A stretch of 64,000 bases of DNA from Orychophragmus violaceus. Taxonomy: Eukaryota; Streptophyta; Magnoliopsida; Brassicales; Brassicaceae. The DNA lies in NCBI GenBank assembly GCA_030180135.1, contig CM058239.1, forward strand, positions 109,959,318-110,023,317, in the 5' to 3' direction. A program made the position numbers and the translations under genes. Below, one piece after another: positions 33,300-44,586 of the stretch (position 1 is its first letter; every line of letters begins with the position of its first letter). Under the pieces are notes generated by a model. It saw nothing but the letters and a program-made list of their open reading frames with translations, ran no database searches and was not told where the DNA came from.

Positions 33300-33940
33300 T
33301 GTTGGAAAGTTTAGTTGATCCTGATTCAATTCTCATATTGATATCAACCTAAACATGCATCAGATCTAGGTGTTCTTATTTAGAAACATAGTTGATCTCA
33401 CCTTTTACCTGTTTAGTTGCAGCGGAAAGATGAACAGGTCAGAGATCAGGGAGATTCACCGAGAGATGGATCCTCCAGAGGTTCACACACGCAATCACAG
33501 GAAACTGGCTGCTAGACCGAGCTTAGGGAGGCGCCAGAGAGAGAGAGGGATCGCGGCTGGGTTAGGGTTAGGAGGAGAAAGAGACTTGGCTTTTATTTAT
33601 AAAAGCCTTCTCTTTCCCTTTTGGGCTTTTGGGCCCAAAACTCGAATCTGATTAAATCCCATGGATTTAATCAGACCCATTAATCTTTCTCTCTTAGTAC
33701 GACAAATGCCTAGCACTTTTACCGTACTTCTGCTAAGCCGTTCCTACTTTGTTTCCTGCTAGCTTAAGCGTGTGACCCATATGGGATCATACAATAAAGG
33801 CAATAAGTCCAAGACTTATAGATCATGAGCGGACTCTAGCAAGCCATCATGACCCCCAGTATTGTATGACTTATGTCTGATCACTGACATACTCTTACTT
33901 TCTAGAGACAGTACAGAGATTGCTGGACACAATTCCAACA
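33300..33940 (-). repeat. Copia B LTR, left (3' in element sense)
   Basis: 641 bp. Differs from the right copy at CTTAGG/CTGAGG, CTCGAA/CTCCAA and ACTCTT/ACTATT. Confidence 0.97.
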
Positions 33941-34792
33941 ATCTTCCACTTGAACTGGAATCTCTGTATTCATAATCCCTTTCGTCTCAATATCTCGATT
34001 AGTCATAAGGCAAGATTAGTGTCATCCTTATAAAGCCTAATCTTGTTCATCGGACTCTGATTTGATACTGACAATCCAAACGACTCGGGAAAGTCCGTTT
34101 GAGCATGGCCATGCGTTTTCCAGTATTCAAATCTCCGATTGGCCTAGAGATATTCACTCCATTTATATTGGAGGGACAAATCCCATCTTGTTCCATCACT
34201 GTAAGCTACTTACTTCATGATGTACCCAAACAAGGTCCTTATAACCATCGCAGAACGATAGCGTTAGACAATGATCAAAGTGCATCAGTCCATGTGCAGT
34301 CACATGCATGCGAACTCAGGTCTAAGGACTATACTCTATAGTCGTAGTGAGAATCTCTTATGACACAGATATAAATATCCTGAAGAGTTCTCATAAGCGG
34401 GTCTTGTCCGGTCGTATGTTCCCAACATACACCTATGTACTGACTTTGATGCCGAGCATCTATGACATTCTGAGACTTAGTCATAAGTCACATACCAATC
34501 TAGTCTCACACGGTTGTTGGTGTTCCAATTTCAACAACCTTCGACTAGGGACACGATGATATAAAACATTTATCAAATATAGGGTCTCATTATCAAGCTA
34601 AATGACTTTGATGACTCAAGATCAAGTCACTTACTTCGATGACCTATAAAATGGTTCATATCATTTTGGAACGATTATTTCATCACAGTTAAAATAATCT
34701 TGAAATAATAATTTCATTAAACATAAAAGAATGTTTTACAAGAACATATCAAATAACTAAATAAAGCACCAAAACTCCCACTCAAATTTAGA
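33941..34792 (-). other. Copia B 3' untranslated region
   Basis: 850 bp between Pol stop and LTR. No gene. It is homologous to 30514-31360 of element A, which shows that the two elements share this region by descent. Confidence 0.8.
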
Positions 34793-37700
34793 TTACATTT
34801 CAATGTTTTTAATGCCTACAGCTTCAGTCAGATACTCGAGCTTAGGCCTTGGGAGTGGCTTTGTCAACGGATCAGCGACATTATCATCTGTCGGAACTCG
34901 GCTGACCTTGACTTCCTTTCTATCAATGATGTCACGTATCAAGTGAAATCTTCTTTGAACATGCTTGGATTTCTGATGTGATCTTGGTTCCTTTGCCTGA
35001 GCTATAGCACCATTGTTGTCACAAAACAATGCCAGAGGCTCAGCCGCATTTGGTATCACGCCCAGTTCAATTATGAACTTTCGTATCCAAACAGCTTCCT
35101 TCGCTGCTTCTGAGGCGGCGATATATTCAGCTTCTGTAGTGGAATCAGCAACGGTGTCTTGCTTGGAGCTTCTCCAACTTACTGCACCGCCATTCAGACA
35201 AAAGATATAACCGGACTGTGACCGGAAATCATCTGTGTCTGTCTGGAAACTTGCGTCCGTGAATCCACTGACTTTAAGCACATCACTTCCACCGTACACC
35301 AAGAACTTGTCCTTTGTATGTCTTAGATACTTCAAGATATTCTTTACGGCAATCCAATGGTTTTCACCTGGATTTGACTGGTATCTACTCGTCATGCTCA
35401 GTGCATAAGCAACATCAGGGCGAGTACAAATCATGGCATACATGACAGATCCTATTGCGGATGCATAAGGAATATTCTTCATGCGCTCAAGCTCAGCAGC
35501 CGACGTAGGGCTCTGCTTCTTGCTTAGCGTTGTGCCATGTACCATTGGCGTGAAGCCCTTCTTTGAATCCTTCATGCTGAATCTTTCAAGGACTTTGTCA
35601 ATGTATGAGTCTTGACACAAGCCTATCAGCCTTCTAGATCTATCCCGGTAGATCCTGATTCCAAGAACGTAAGCGGCTTCACCCATGTCTTTCATGGAAA
35701 AACAACTTCCAAGCCAGTCCTTTACCGACTTCAGCATTGGAATGTCGTTTCCGAGAAGCAGTATGTCATCAACATACAGAATAAGAAAAACGATTTTGCT
35801 CCCACTAGTTTTCTTATACACGCATTGTTCTTCTTCGTTTCTGATGAAGTCAAATTTCTTGATCGCTTCATCAAAGCGAAGATTCCAGCTCCTCGATGCT
35901 TGCTTCAATCCATAAATGGATTTATGAAGCTTACATACTTTCCCAGCATTCTTTGGATCTATGTAACCGTCAGGTTGTGTCATATACACATCCTCTTCCA
36001 GAATACCATTCAGGAAGGCGGTTTTCACGTCCATCTGCCAAATTTCATAGTCATGAAAAGCTGCAGTTGCTAGTAGAATCCGAATAGATTTCATCATAGC
36101 CACTGGTGAATAGGTTTCATCATAATCCACACCGTGAACTTGTCTGAAACCTTTTGCCACCAACCTGGCTTTATAAATCTGGACATTTCCATCCACGTCG
36201 ATCTTCTTCTTGAAGATCCATTTGCACTCGATGGCTTTTACACCAGCAGGCAAATCAACCAACGAAAAGACTTGGTTGACCGACATGGAGTCCATTTCGG
36301 AATCAGTGGCCTTGCGCCACTTAGAGGAATCTGGGCCCATCATGGCTTGATTGAAGTTCGATGGTTCATCACCATCAATGATCAAAAGATCATGACAGTC
36401 AGTCACGAGGAATCCTTGATATCTCTCGGGCTCGTGACGGATCCTCCCGGATCTTCGAACTTCAGGTACTACAGGTTCAGGCTCTACAATTTCTTGTAGG
36501 TCCTCCTGCTGCTCTTCCTCATTAGGTTGAGCAGTATCCTGTTCATCTTGAATTTCTTCAAGCAGTACCTTACTCCCACTGTCTTTCTTAGAGAGAAACT
36601 CCCTCTCAAGAAAGTTACAATCCCGGGCAACAAAAATCTTGTTCTCGGAACGTAGATAGAAGTAATAAGCCTTGGTTTCCCGTGGATAACCAATGAAGTA
36701 GCATTTATCAGACTTTGGTGTAAGCTTGTCTGAGATCAATCTCTTGACATAGGCTTCACAACCCCAAATTCTTAGATAAGACAGCACTGGAGCCACTCCA
36801 GTCCATAATTCATATGGTGTCTTTGCTACTGCTTTTGATGGCGCTCTATTTAGAGTGAACACTGCTGTTAGCAGAGCATATCCCCAAAGGGATATTGGAA
36901 GGTCTGTGTGACTCATCATAGACCGAACCATATCCAATAAGGTCCGATTCCTCCTCTCAGACACACCATTCCATTGAGGTGTTCCAGGAGGAGTGAGTTG
37001 GGACACGATCCCACACTCTCTCAGATGATCTCGGAATTCTTGACTTAAGTATTCTCCTCCTCGGTCGGACCGAAGAGCCTTAATGCTTTTGCCAAGTTGG
37101 TTCTGTACTTCATTTTGGAATTCTTTGAATCTCTCGAATGATTCAGACTTATGTTTCATCAAATAAACATATCCATACCTACTGAAATCATCAGTAAAGG
37201 TAATGAAGTACTGATAGTTTCCTCTTGCATTTGTGGACATTGGGCCACACACGTCAGTGTGTATCAGGCCCAATAAGTCACTGGCCCTCTCGTTAGGTTT
37301 ATTAAAGGGGGCCCGTGTCATTTTGCCCATCATGCAGAATTCGCATTTCTCACATGACTCAAAGTCAAATGAGCCAAGAAGTCCATTCGTATGGAGCCTC
37401 TTGATGCGTTTCTCACTGATGTGCCCTAAACGACAATGCCATAGAAACGTTTGGTTCTCCTCATTAGGTTTGAACCGTTTTGTATTAATGTTATAAATTG
37501 GCGCGGATTGATCAAGTATGTAAAGCCCATTCGAAAGAGGGGCAGAACCATAGAACAAATTGTTGCGATTGAAGGAACATAATTTATTCTTAACTGAAAA
37601 ATCATAACCTTCCAAATCCAACAAAGAAATTGAAATAATATTTCTGCTTATCGCAGGTACAAAATAACAATTATTAAGTTCTAAAACCAATCCCGAAGGT

Positions 37701-38773
37701 AAAGACAACAAATAAGTGCCTACAGCTAGTGCTGAAACTTTCGCTCCATTCCCAACTCGTAGCTCCACTTGTCCTTTCTTCAGCCTTCTACTGTTGCTGA
37801 GTGCCTGCATATTAGTACAAATATGAGCCCCACAACCAGTATCCATAACCCATGAGGTATTATCAGAAGTAGTTGTATTAACTTCTATAACAAAAATACC
37901 TGATGAAGAAGTCTCGAAAGTCTTCTTCTTTAATTCCTTTAGACCTTCTTGGAATTTCTTACAATCTCTCCTCCAATGCCCTAGTTCTTTGCAGAACCTG
38001 CAAATGTCAGTTGGCCCAGCCTTGGACTTGGGCTTGGGCTTTGGCGTGTCCTTGTCCGCGACTTGGACAGCCGCCTTGGCCTTTCCCTTATCCTTAGCAG
38101 AGGATTTCTTAAAGCCCTTGCCCTTTTGCACCATGAGCACATTGGGGTCCTTGGCAATTTTCCTCAAATTGGGCTCTGCAGTCTTGAGCATTCCGTGAAG
38201 CTCAGGCAATGTCTTACTCAAGCCATGCATGTTAAAGTTCAGAATGAACTGATCATAGCTTGCAGGTAATGACTGCAGAATGATGTCGCAGGCAAGTTCT
38301 TGGCTGATAGGGCAGTCGAGTTTCTGAAGATGATCGAGATAACCCATCATCTTCAAGACATGAGGACTCACTGCCGCATTCGCAGCCAACTTGCAGTCCA
38401 AGAGGTTCTTAACTGTCTGGAACCTCTCAGTCCTAGCTTGCTCCTGAAAAAGTGATTTCAGGCTTACCATTATCTCTATTGGTGACAATACACTCTCGAA
38501 CTGCATTTGCAGCTCAGCAGTCATTGTCGCCAACATCAAACAGTAGACATCATTTTCATCTGACGAATGCTTTTCCCAAGCATTATGCAGAGTCCTGGCG
38601 GCATTGGCAGGAGGCCTCTCAGGGAGGGGATCACGAAGGACATAATCCTTCTTCTCCTGCTTGAGGACGAGCCTCAAGTTCCTTGACCACGTCAGGAAGT
38701 TCGTTCCAGTCAGCTTCTCCTTCTCGAGAACAGACCGGATCGAGAATGTGTTTTGAGTGCTTGTAGTAGTCAT
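34793..38773 (-). CDS. Intact copia Gag-Pol polyprotein (1326 aa)
   Basis: Single frame starting MTTTSTQNTFSIRSVLEKEK. Gag covers about residues 1-290 with the zinc knuckle CRFCKELGHWRRDC at 258-271. Protease has WVMDTGCGAH (Asp311). The GAG-pre-integrase region has WHCRLGH and CEKCEFC at 445-480. Integrase shows Asp507 (IHTDVCG), Asp570 (RSDRGGEY) and Glu606 (NGVSERRNR), the last two spaced D-35-E. RT has VKTAFLNG (Asp915) and YVDD at 1000-1003. RNase H has FTDASF (Asp1173), TTEAEY (Glu1214) and FCDNNGA (Asp1252). Length is normal for a copia polyprotein. Products are expected to assemble into cytoplasmic particles, copy the RNA and insert the DNA. No frame break or missing catalytic residue was found. 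Confidence 0.97.
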   Translation of the reverse strand: MTTTSTQNTFSIRSVLEKEKLTGTNFLTWSRNLRLVLKQEKKDYVLRDPLPERPPANAARTLHNAWEKHSSDENDVYCLMLATMTAELQMQFESVLSPIEIMVSLKSLFQEQARTERFQTVKNLLDCKLAANAAVSPHVLKMMGYLDHLQKLDCPISQELACDIILQSLPASYDQFILNFNMHGLSKTLPELHGMLKTAEPNLRKIAKDPNVLMVQKGKGFKKSSAKDKGKAKAAVQVADKDTPKPKPKSKAGPTDICRFCKELGHWRRDCKKFQEGLKELKKKTFETSSSGIFVIEVNTTTSDNTSWVMDTGCGAHICTNMQALSNSRRLKKGQVELRVGNGAKVSALAVGTYLLSLPSGLVLELNNCYFVPAISRNIISISLLDLEGYDFSVKNKLCSFNRNNLFYGSAPLSNGLYILDQSAPIYNINTKRFKPNEENQTFLWHCRLGHISEKRIKRLHTNGLLGSFDFESCEKCEFCMMGKMTRAPFNKPNERASDLLGLIHTDVCGPMSTNARGNYQYFITFTDDFSRYGYVYLMKHKSESFERFKEFQNEVQNQLGKSIKALRSDRGGEYLSQEFRDHLRECGIVSQLTPPGTPQWNGVSERRNRTLLDMVRSMMSHTDLPISLWGYALLTAVFTLNRAPSKAVAKTPYELWTGVAPVLSYLRIWGCEAYVKRLISDKLTPKSDKCYFIGYPRETKAYYFYLRSENKIFVARDCNFLEREFLSKKDSGSKVLLEEIQDEQDTAQPNEEEQQEDLQEIVEPEPVVPEVRRSGRIRHEPERYQGFLVTDCHDLLIIDGDEPSNFNQAMMGPDSSKWRKATDSEMDSMSVNQVFSLVDLPAGVKAIECKWIFKKKIDVDGNVQIYKARLVAKGFRQVHGVDYDETYSPVAMMKSIRILLATAAFHDYEIWQMDVKTAFLNGILEEDVYMTQPDGYIDPKNAGKVCKLHKSIYGLKQASRSWNLRFDEAIKKFDFIRNEEEQCVYKKTSGSKIVFLILYVDDILLLGNDIPMLKSVKDWLGSCFSMKDMGEAAYVLGIRIYRDRSRRLIGLCQDSYIDKVLERFSMKDSKKGFTPMVHGTTLSKKQSPTSAAELERMKNIPYASAIGSVMYAMICTRPDVAYALSMTSRYQSNPGENHWIAVKNILKYLRHTKDKFLVYGGSDVLKVSGFTDASFQTDTDDFRSQSGYIFCLNGGAVSWRSSKQDTVADSTTEAEYIAASEAAKEAVWIRKFIIELGVIPNAAEPLALFCDNNGAIAQAKEPRSHQKSKHVQRRFHLIRDIIDRKEVKVSRVPTDDNVADPLTKPLPRPKLEYLTEAVGIKNIEM

Positions 38774-40474
38774 AGCTGAAATATATAAGATAAAAAGGTT
38801 ATTAGTTAAATATGTTCAATATGATTAATCTCGTATTAAAATTTAATATGATTAATCACGCATTATATTCAATAACATAAGTTACCCTCAATAGAATATA
38901 ATGATTCCAAGATCCACATATAACTAAGATTAAAGTGGGCCACTGGCCGTCACCCAACCTTAGCTTATATCGGTAAGCCCTATATCGGCTAATTATATCC
39001 GTGATATAACTCTTGGTTGTGAATCTGGGCCCGAGGCCCAATTCACTCTGATGTCTCAAGGCCCGGGACTCCCGATGGCCCAGTCAAGAAAACCAGACTA
39101 TAAAGTCATGTAATCATTAATGTCTGGGACTCCCAATGACATTTATGAATCACAAACCGTCTTACCCACGCAAAAGCAGACACCCTCACACTGTAAGGCC
39201 ATGAATACAATTGAATGGGCTTCAACAGCTGACATAGAATGGACAAGACATCCAACGCTTGATATTGTTTGAGGTCTGTAGGTTTATTTTAAAGTTTTAT
39301 TCCCAAAATAGAAGATTACTATTTCGGAAACTTTCTATTTTTGGAAACCTACTATTTTAGGAAACTTTCTAAAATTGGAAACTTTCTAAAAACGGAAACT
39401 TTCTAATTTTAGAAATTTCTTTAAAATCCAAAACCCGCAAATCCAGAAAATTCTATTTTAGGAAACTTTCTAAAATTGGAAACTTTCTAATTTCAAGATT
39501 TCGGAAACTTTTAATTTAAAACCGACTTAATAACTTTATAAAATAGATTTTAAATTATTCTTAAGAAAGACTCAAATAATTGGCCCAATTGTTTTAACTT
39601 CTTGGCCCGAGGCCCAAGAATTGATCCATGTCCAAGACATGATCCAATTGTCCAATTATTTGACATAACCGGTCTGGTTCATTAAAATTGGTCTAACCAA
39701 ATTTTAATTACTACGATGACCACAATTGTCAACCGGTTATTTACTAAACCGGATTTTCTCAATTTATTTGGTCCAACCAAATCAAATTAGAAATCCTGGT
39801 TTAGGCACCAAATCCAATAATTCTTTCGACATTGGATTTCTAATCCTGGTTTAACCAGACTTTAATAAAATTATTAAAATCTGTTTATTAAACCAGAACG
39901 ATGATTTTAATCAAGTTTTAAAACCGAACCGAGCCAAATTTGTCACGAAACCGATCGCGTCCAAGTTGACCTAGCCGCAAAAGACATTGGCCGGCCGTAA
40001 CAACGGACGCGACCGTGTCGTCGACACAAGGCAACCGGCGATCGGGACGGGCGGGACGGACGGACACGATCGGGACGCGACGCTCGGCGATCGGGTCATG
40101 CCGCGATCGAGGTGCAGTCCATCCGACGATCGGGACGAGACCGCGCAACGCGATCGTACATCGATCCGTTCGTGCGTCCGTTCCGATCGTCGCGATCCGA
40201 CCGTCCCGATTCCAACCGAAACGATCCCGACCGTCCGCCTGCGCCCGACCGTTCGACTCTCGGCCGTGATCTCTAACCGGCCAAGCCGGTTGATCACCTT
40301 TGGCCAATCAACAAAACCCGAGTCATATAGCTCGGTTTTGTGATTCAAGTGTTTGTTCAGGATTTTAATTCAGTTTCTTATGTGTTTTTCTTATCAGTAA
40401 TGGATTCAAAACACATCTAAACAGATTAAACAACCTAAACAATGAATCTAAAACAAGAAACCTAAGAACCAATG
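38774..40474 (-). other. Copia B leader: heptad-like repeats and CpG-dense block
   Basis: 1.7-kb non-coding leader between primer site and Gag. At 39311-39515 it has about nine repeats of GGAAACTTTCTAAAATT. At 39660-39900 it has AT-rich repeats with GGTCTAACCAAATTTTAATT and ACCGG. At 39945-40275 it has a strikingly GC- and CpG-rich block with CGATCGGGACG repeats. Short open frames in the CpG block exist on both strands, with no start context or recognisable product. Confidence 0.8.
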
Positions 40475-40486
40475 GCTCTGATACCA
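40475..40486 (-). other. Primer-binding site of copia B
   Basis: GCTCTGATACCA on + is the complement of TGGTATCAGAGC, a perfect tRNA-Met type site. Confidence 0.95.
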
Positions 40487-40487
40487 C

Positions 40488-41128
40488 TGTTGGAAAGTTT
40501 AGTTGATCCTGATTCAATTCTCATATTGATATCAACCTAAACATGCATCAGATCTAGGTGTTCTTATTTAGAAACATAGTTGATCTCACCTTTTACCTGT
40601 TTAGTTGCAGCGGAAAGATGAACAGGTCAGAGATCAGGGAGATTCACCGAGAGATGGATCCTCCAGAGGTTCACACACGCAATCACAGGAAACTGGCTGC
40701 TAGACCGAGCTGAGGGAGGCGCCAGAGAGAGAGAGGGATCGCGGCTGGGTTAGGGTTAGGAGGAGAAAGAGACTTGGCTTTTATTTATAAAAGCCTTCTC
40801 TTTCCCTTTTGGGCTTTTGGGCCCAAAACTCCAATCTGATTAAATCCCATGGATTTAATCAGACCCATTAATCTTTCTCTCTTAGTACGACAAATGCCTA
40901 GCACTTTTACCGTACTTCTGCTAAGCCGTTCCTACTTTGTTTCCTGCTAGCTTAAGCGTGTGACCCATATGGGATCATACAATAAAGGCAATAAGTCCAA
41001 GACTTATAGATCATGAGCGGACTCTAGCAAGCCATCATGACCCCCAGTATTGTATGACTTATGTCTGATCACTGACATACTATTACTTTCTAGAGACAGT
41101 ACAGAGATTGCTGGACACAATTCCAACA
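40488..41128 (-). repeat. Copia B LTR, right (5' in element sense)
   Basis: 641 bp. One base separates it from the primer site. Promoter activity in element orientation would come from this copy. Confidence 0.97.
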
Positions 41129-41850
41129 AGTTTCCTCTAGCACTAGTGCTCATCGACCCATATACATCTGTATGTATAAAACCCAATAAGCCTCTGGTCC
41201 TTTCATTTTATTCGTTCGCGACTTGTGTCGACCGACGCACCGTTTGTGTCGATCGACACTACCTTTTGTTGAAAGGGACCTCCGTCATTTTACCCAATAA
41301 ACAAGACTCACTTTACTCATTATGATTCATAATCAGATGAGCCCAAAAACCCATCACTATGGAGCTTCTGAATCTGTTTCTCATTTAGGTAGCCCAAAAC
41401 GACAATGCCAGAGAGAAGTTTGATTCGTATCATTTGACTTGAATCTCTTGGTATTAATGTTATAGTTAGGCACATTCTGGTTTTTTAACATAAATTCCAT
41501 TCTCTAATGGATTGCTACTATAAAATATACCATTGTAATCAAATAAATAACACTTATTTTTAATTTGAAAACTGATATCCTTCCATATCCAAACAAGGAT
41601 TAGAAATAATCTTTCTGCTCGTAGCAGTACATAGTAGCAGTTTTAAGTTCAAAACATGCCATAAAAGAAAAACAAATGAAATACTCCTACGGCTAATGCA
41701 GCAACTCTTGCTCCATTTTCCACGCGTAGATCCACTTGTCCTTTCTCCATAGTCCTACTTTTGCTCAGGCCCTGCACATTTTCACAAAATATGAGTACCA
41801 CAGCTGGTATCAAATACCCAATAAGTAGGACTATAAGAAGTAACATTTAC
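41129..41850 (-). pseudogene. Copia A: protease-to-integrase remnant
   Basis: Matches element B from its protease to the start of integrase, with frameshifts. Visible pieces are a degraded protease motif (FDTSCGTHI near 41790-41815, Ser where Gly is usual) and GFIHTDVYGSM near 41140-41186. At 41217-41263 a CGATCG module with CGCGA flank interrupts the region where B has no such sequence. Element B was inserted at the left edge (TSD AGTTT at 41129-41133). Confidence 0.82.
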
Positions 41851-41852
41851 TT

Positions 41853-42731
41853 CTATAACATAATACCTGAAGAAGAAGTCTCGTACGTCTTCTTCAGCTT
41901 CTCATAATCTTCCAAGAATTTATTGCAGTTTCTTTTCAAATGCCCATAAATATTACAATAACGGCACTTAACATCTTCAGAAGGACTGGTTTTAACCTTA
42001 GGAGCATGGCCAGATTCGCTTGGATTCACAATCGAGCTCGTCTTGCCATCACCTTTGTTCTTACCAAGTTTCTTAAACTTTTTACCCTTTTGTACCAAAA
42101 GGACATTTGAGGTGTCCTTCTTGATGTTAGGTTCAGCAGTCTTAAGCATCCCATGCAATTCAGTCAACGTCTTCGTCAAGTTGTTCATGTTATAGTTCAT
42201 AACAAATTGATCATAGCTTGACGGCAGTGACTGCAGAATGATGTCATTAGCCAACTCTTGGCTAATGGGAAAATCTAGTTTCCCCATGTTATCAATATAA
42301 CCCATCATCTTAATGACATGGGGACTAACTGGTTCGCCCTTTGGTAGCTTGCACTCAATCAGAGATCTTACCTTCTGGTATCTCTGAGTTCGTGCCTGCT
42401 CCTGAAACATACTTTTCAGGCCAGTGATCATCTCTTTTGGCGACTCCACGTACTCATATTGCTTCTGCAATTCCGAGTTCATGGTAGCCAACATGAGACA
42501 ACTCACATCCACCGCATCATTAGAATGCTTATCCCAAGCATCCTTATCTGACTGCCAGGCATTGGCTCAGTACTTCTTAGGGAGAACTTTCTCAAGGACA
42601 TAGTTCTTTTTCTCCTGTTTGAGAACAATTCTCAAGTTCCGATACCATTCAAGAAATTTGGATCCATTTAACTTGTCCTTCTCAAGGACGGATCGCAGGG
42701 AGAAATTGTTACGATGGTTTCTGCTAGACAT
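41853..42731 (-). pseudogene. Copia A Gag
   Basis: Likely start is ATG 42731-42729 (MSSRNHRNNFSLRSVLEKDK). A stop at 42569-42567 interrupts it after VLPKKY; the reading then continues with NSELQKQYEYVESPKEMITG, ISQELANDIILQSLPSSYDQ and the zinc knuckle CRYCNIYGHLKRNC near 41930-41970. About 290 codons in all, clearly related to Gag of element B over the whole length. A frameshift after SSSGIM separates it from protease. Confidence 0.9.
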
Positions 42732-42887
42732 AGCTGAAAAACAAAGAGGTTTATTTATGATGTTCAAGAAATGAGAAGTCTTAACTTTTAAGAAAACTCG
42801 CATTATATTCAAACAATGTTTCCTCAGATGAATATAATGATCCAAGACCCACACTTCACTAAACTTGAGTGAGCCACTGGCTATCAC

Positions 42888-43890
42888 CCAAATTCAGCTA
42901 TCTAGGTAAGCAACAACTTTGCTAGTTATATCCAATATAACTCTTGGTTGTGGATTGACATCTTATGTCCAATCCACCTGATGTCTCTGAGCCCAAAACG
43001 ATTTTGATGGCCCAGTAAGTAAACCAATCTCTTTAATCATGTAATTGTCGATGTTTTGCACTGCAAATCCATCAACACGATTACCTCTGTCTTACTCATG
43101 AAATTGTGGACATCTTGCACTGCAAGTCTATCGCACAATTAAATGGTTCTTGACAGTTGACAAGATTGGAAAGACATCAAGTATCACTTGATATTTGGTT
43201 GAGGAACGGAACCATTTAAAACGTTCAGTTTTAATATGTTTTAATTCTTCTAATTAATTGATTTATCTTGCTTTGGTTCTGTGATTTCAGGTTCCATAAC
43301 CTAAATCACCGAATCTGATGTCGACCGACACTACTATAGTGTCGATCAATGCAGAATAACCAAAACAATCCGCGACAACCGATCAATCCAATTAATCCGG
43401 TTTTGGATACCGGTCAGTGTCGATTGATGCTACACTAGCATCAGTCGATACCAACCTAATCAAAACAATCGCAATTAAACCATTCACAGTGTTCAACCAT
43501 TATTAACCAAGCTCGATAACCGGTCCAATCCAATTGAACCGATTCATCAATCTCGCGAGGTTTGTGTCGACCGACACAACTATTGTATCGATCGACACTA
43601 GGCGAAACATAAGTTTTATTTGGGTTTTCGCCCTGTGTCGATCGATGCCAATCGGCATCGATCGACACCATGCGAAAAACCCTAAATTTTATTTAGGTTT
43701 TCGCCCTGTGTCGATCGATGCCGGATTGGCATCGATCGACCCCATGCAAAAAACCCTAAAACGTTTTCGAACAAAATCCTAAACTAGGTTACTTTGATCA
43801 AAACGAGTTTTAGCATGCTTGCATCAATCATACAGAGATCCAGATTCAACCAATCTAATCAACATGCTACAGATTTAATGGAACCCTAAA
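42888..43890 (-). other. Copia A leader with five CGATCG modules
   Basis: Non-coding leader between primer site and Gag. At 43319-43353, 43411-43452, 43553-43605, 43626-43677 and 43698-43749 it carries paired palindromic modules (GTGTCGATCGATGCC and GGCATCGATCGACACCA types). The fourth and fifth lie in a tandem duplication of about 71 bp. No other feature is seen. Confidence 0.85.
43626..43677. repeat. Paired-palindrome module, best symmetric example
   Basis: TTTCGC and GCGAAA form the outer arms. Inside, GTGTCGATCGATGCC and GGCATCGATCGACAC pair perfectly around AATC or so. It lies in the non-coding leader of copia A. Confidence 0.92.
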
Positions 43891-43902
43891 GCTCTGATAC
43901 CA
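43891..43902 (-). other. Primer-binding site of copia A
   Basis: GCTCTGATACCA on + is the exact complement of TGGTATCAGAGC, the tRNA-Met primer site. It fixes the - orientation. Confidence 0.92.
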
Positions 43903-43903
43903 C

Positions 43904-44586
43904 AGAAGGAATTTCTAGCAGTTCTAATCAGGATTAGCAACCCTAGTCTGAATTACGAGCCTAGGATCTAAGGTTCATGTAATTGAATCTATCAGATCTG
44001 AGGATTACCTGGTTATTAGCAGCGGAAGGTATTTGCAGATAATCGAGATCACGAAGCACCTCAAACGCTGTGCCTCTACTGGTATCCACACACACACAAA
44101 CTGGACAGGAGGGATGCTAGTGCCTATAGAGATCGAATCTCTTCAGAGGTTTCTATTCAAGTTCTGGTGGCTGTGAATTAGGTTCAAAATCAGTTTAGGT
44201 CGACCATATATCTTATATATGTCGACTTAAACCATCATGAAATTAACCAACGATTAAACCGAATTAATCTGATTAATCCGCGAGTTGCATCGATCGATGC
44301 ACTATCTGCATTGATCGACACTGCCCCAGATTATTGATATCGAATGCATATCAAATATGCATTCACTGGATCATTACATTAATGATCAACCTCGTCTTTA
44401 ACGCCCAGTTTGCTTAGGTGTGTGACCCTGTAGGATCATATAACACTAGCAATGAGTTCTAAACTCATTGATCATAAGTGGCTTCTAGCAAAGCATTATG
44501 ACTATCTAGTATTATATGATTGTCTCATCTCGACAATACAACTATCACTTAGAGCAAGTACAATAGATTTCAGGACATTACCAACA
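43904..44586 (-). repeat. Copia A LTR, right (5' in element sense)
   Basis: 683 bp, the same length as the left copy. Its first base on + is A where the left copy has T, so the terminal TG is mutated. Other differences include a CpG to TpG type change inside a CGATCG module (GCATCGATCG to GCATTGATCG). Confidence 0.95.

Larger units (their letters stand above)
33300..41128 (-). mobile_element. Copia element B, complete and probably recent
   Basis: LTRs of 641 bp (33300-33940 and 40488-41128), both TGTTGG...CCAACA, flanked by AGTTT (33295-33299, 41129-41133). The - strand carries the primer site next to the right LTR and the purine tract AAGTGGAAGAT next to the left LTR. Between them is one uninterrupted Gag-Pol frame of 1326 codons. 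The LTRs differ at three positions by eye (about 0.5 percent). It sits within the integrase region of element A, which is its own distant relative. All parts needed for transposition appear present; activity cannot be judged from sequence alone. Confidence 0.96.
29831..44586 (-). mobile_element. Copia element A, defective, split by copia element B
   Basis: Two LTRs of 683 bp each (29831-30513, 43904-44586) flanked by the duplication CCAGC (29826-29830, 44587-44591). On the - strand the tRNA-Met primer site follows the right LTR, and the purine tract AAGTGGGAGAT precedes the left LTR. Without B it is about 6.9 kb. Gag-Pol is a diverged relative of B's, with a deletion of RNase H, loss of the RT YVDD box and many frame breaks. 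I count six LTR differences by eye (about 0.9 percent), so the insertion is recent although the element was probably already non-autonomous. Several CGATCG modules lie in its LTRs, leader and coding parts. Confidence 0.95.

Noticed and set aside
35612..36499. Plus-strand ORFs within copia B
   Set aside because: They are shadows of the 1326-codon minus-strand Gag-Pol.
39918..40348. Arg/Asp-rich proteins in the CpG-rich block
   Set aside because: Open frames on both strands overlap because GC-rich sequence lacks stops; the place is the leader of copia B and no family is recognised.
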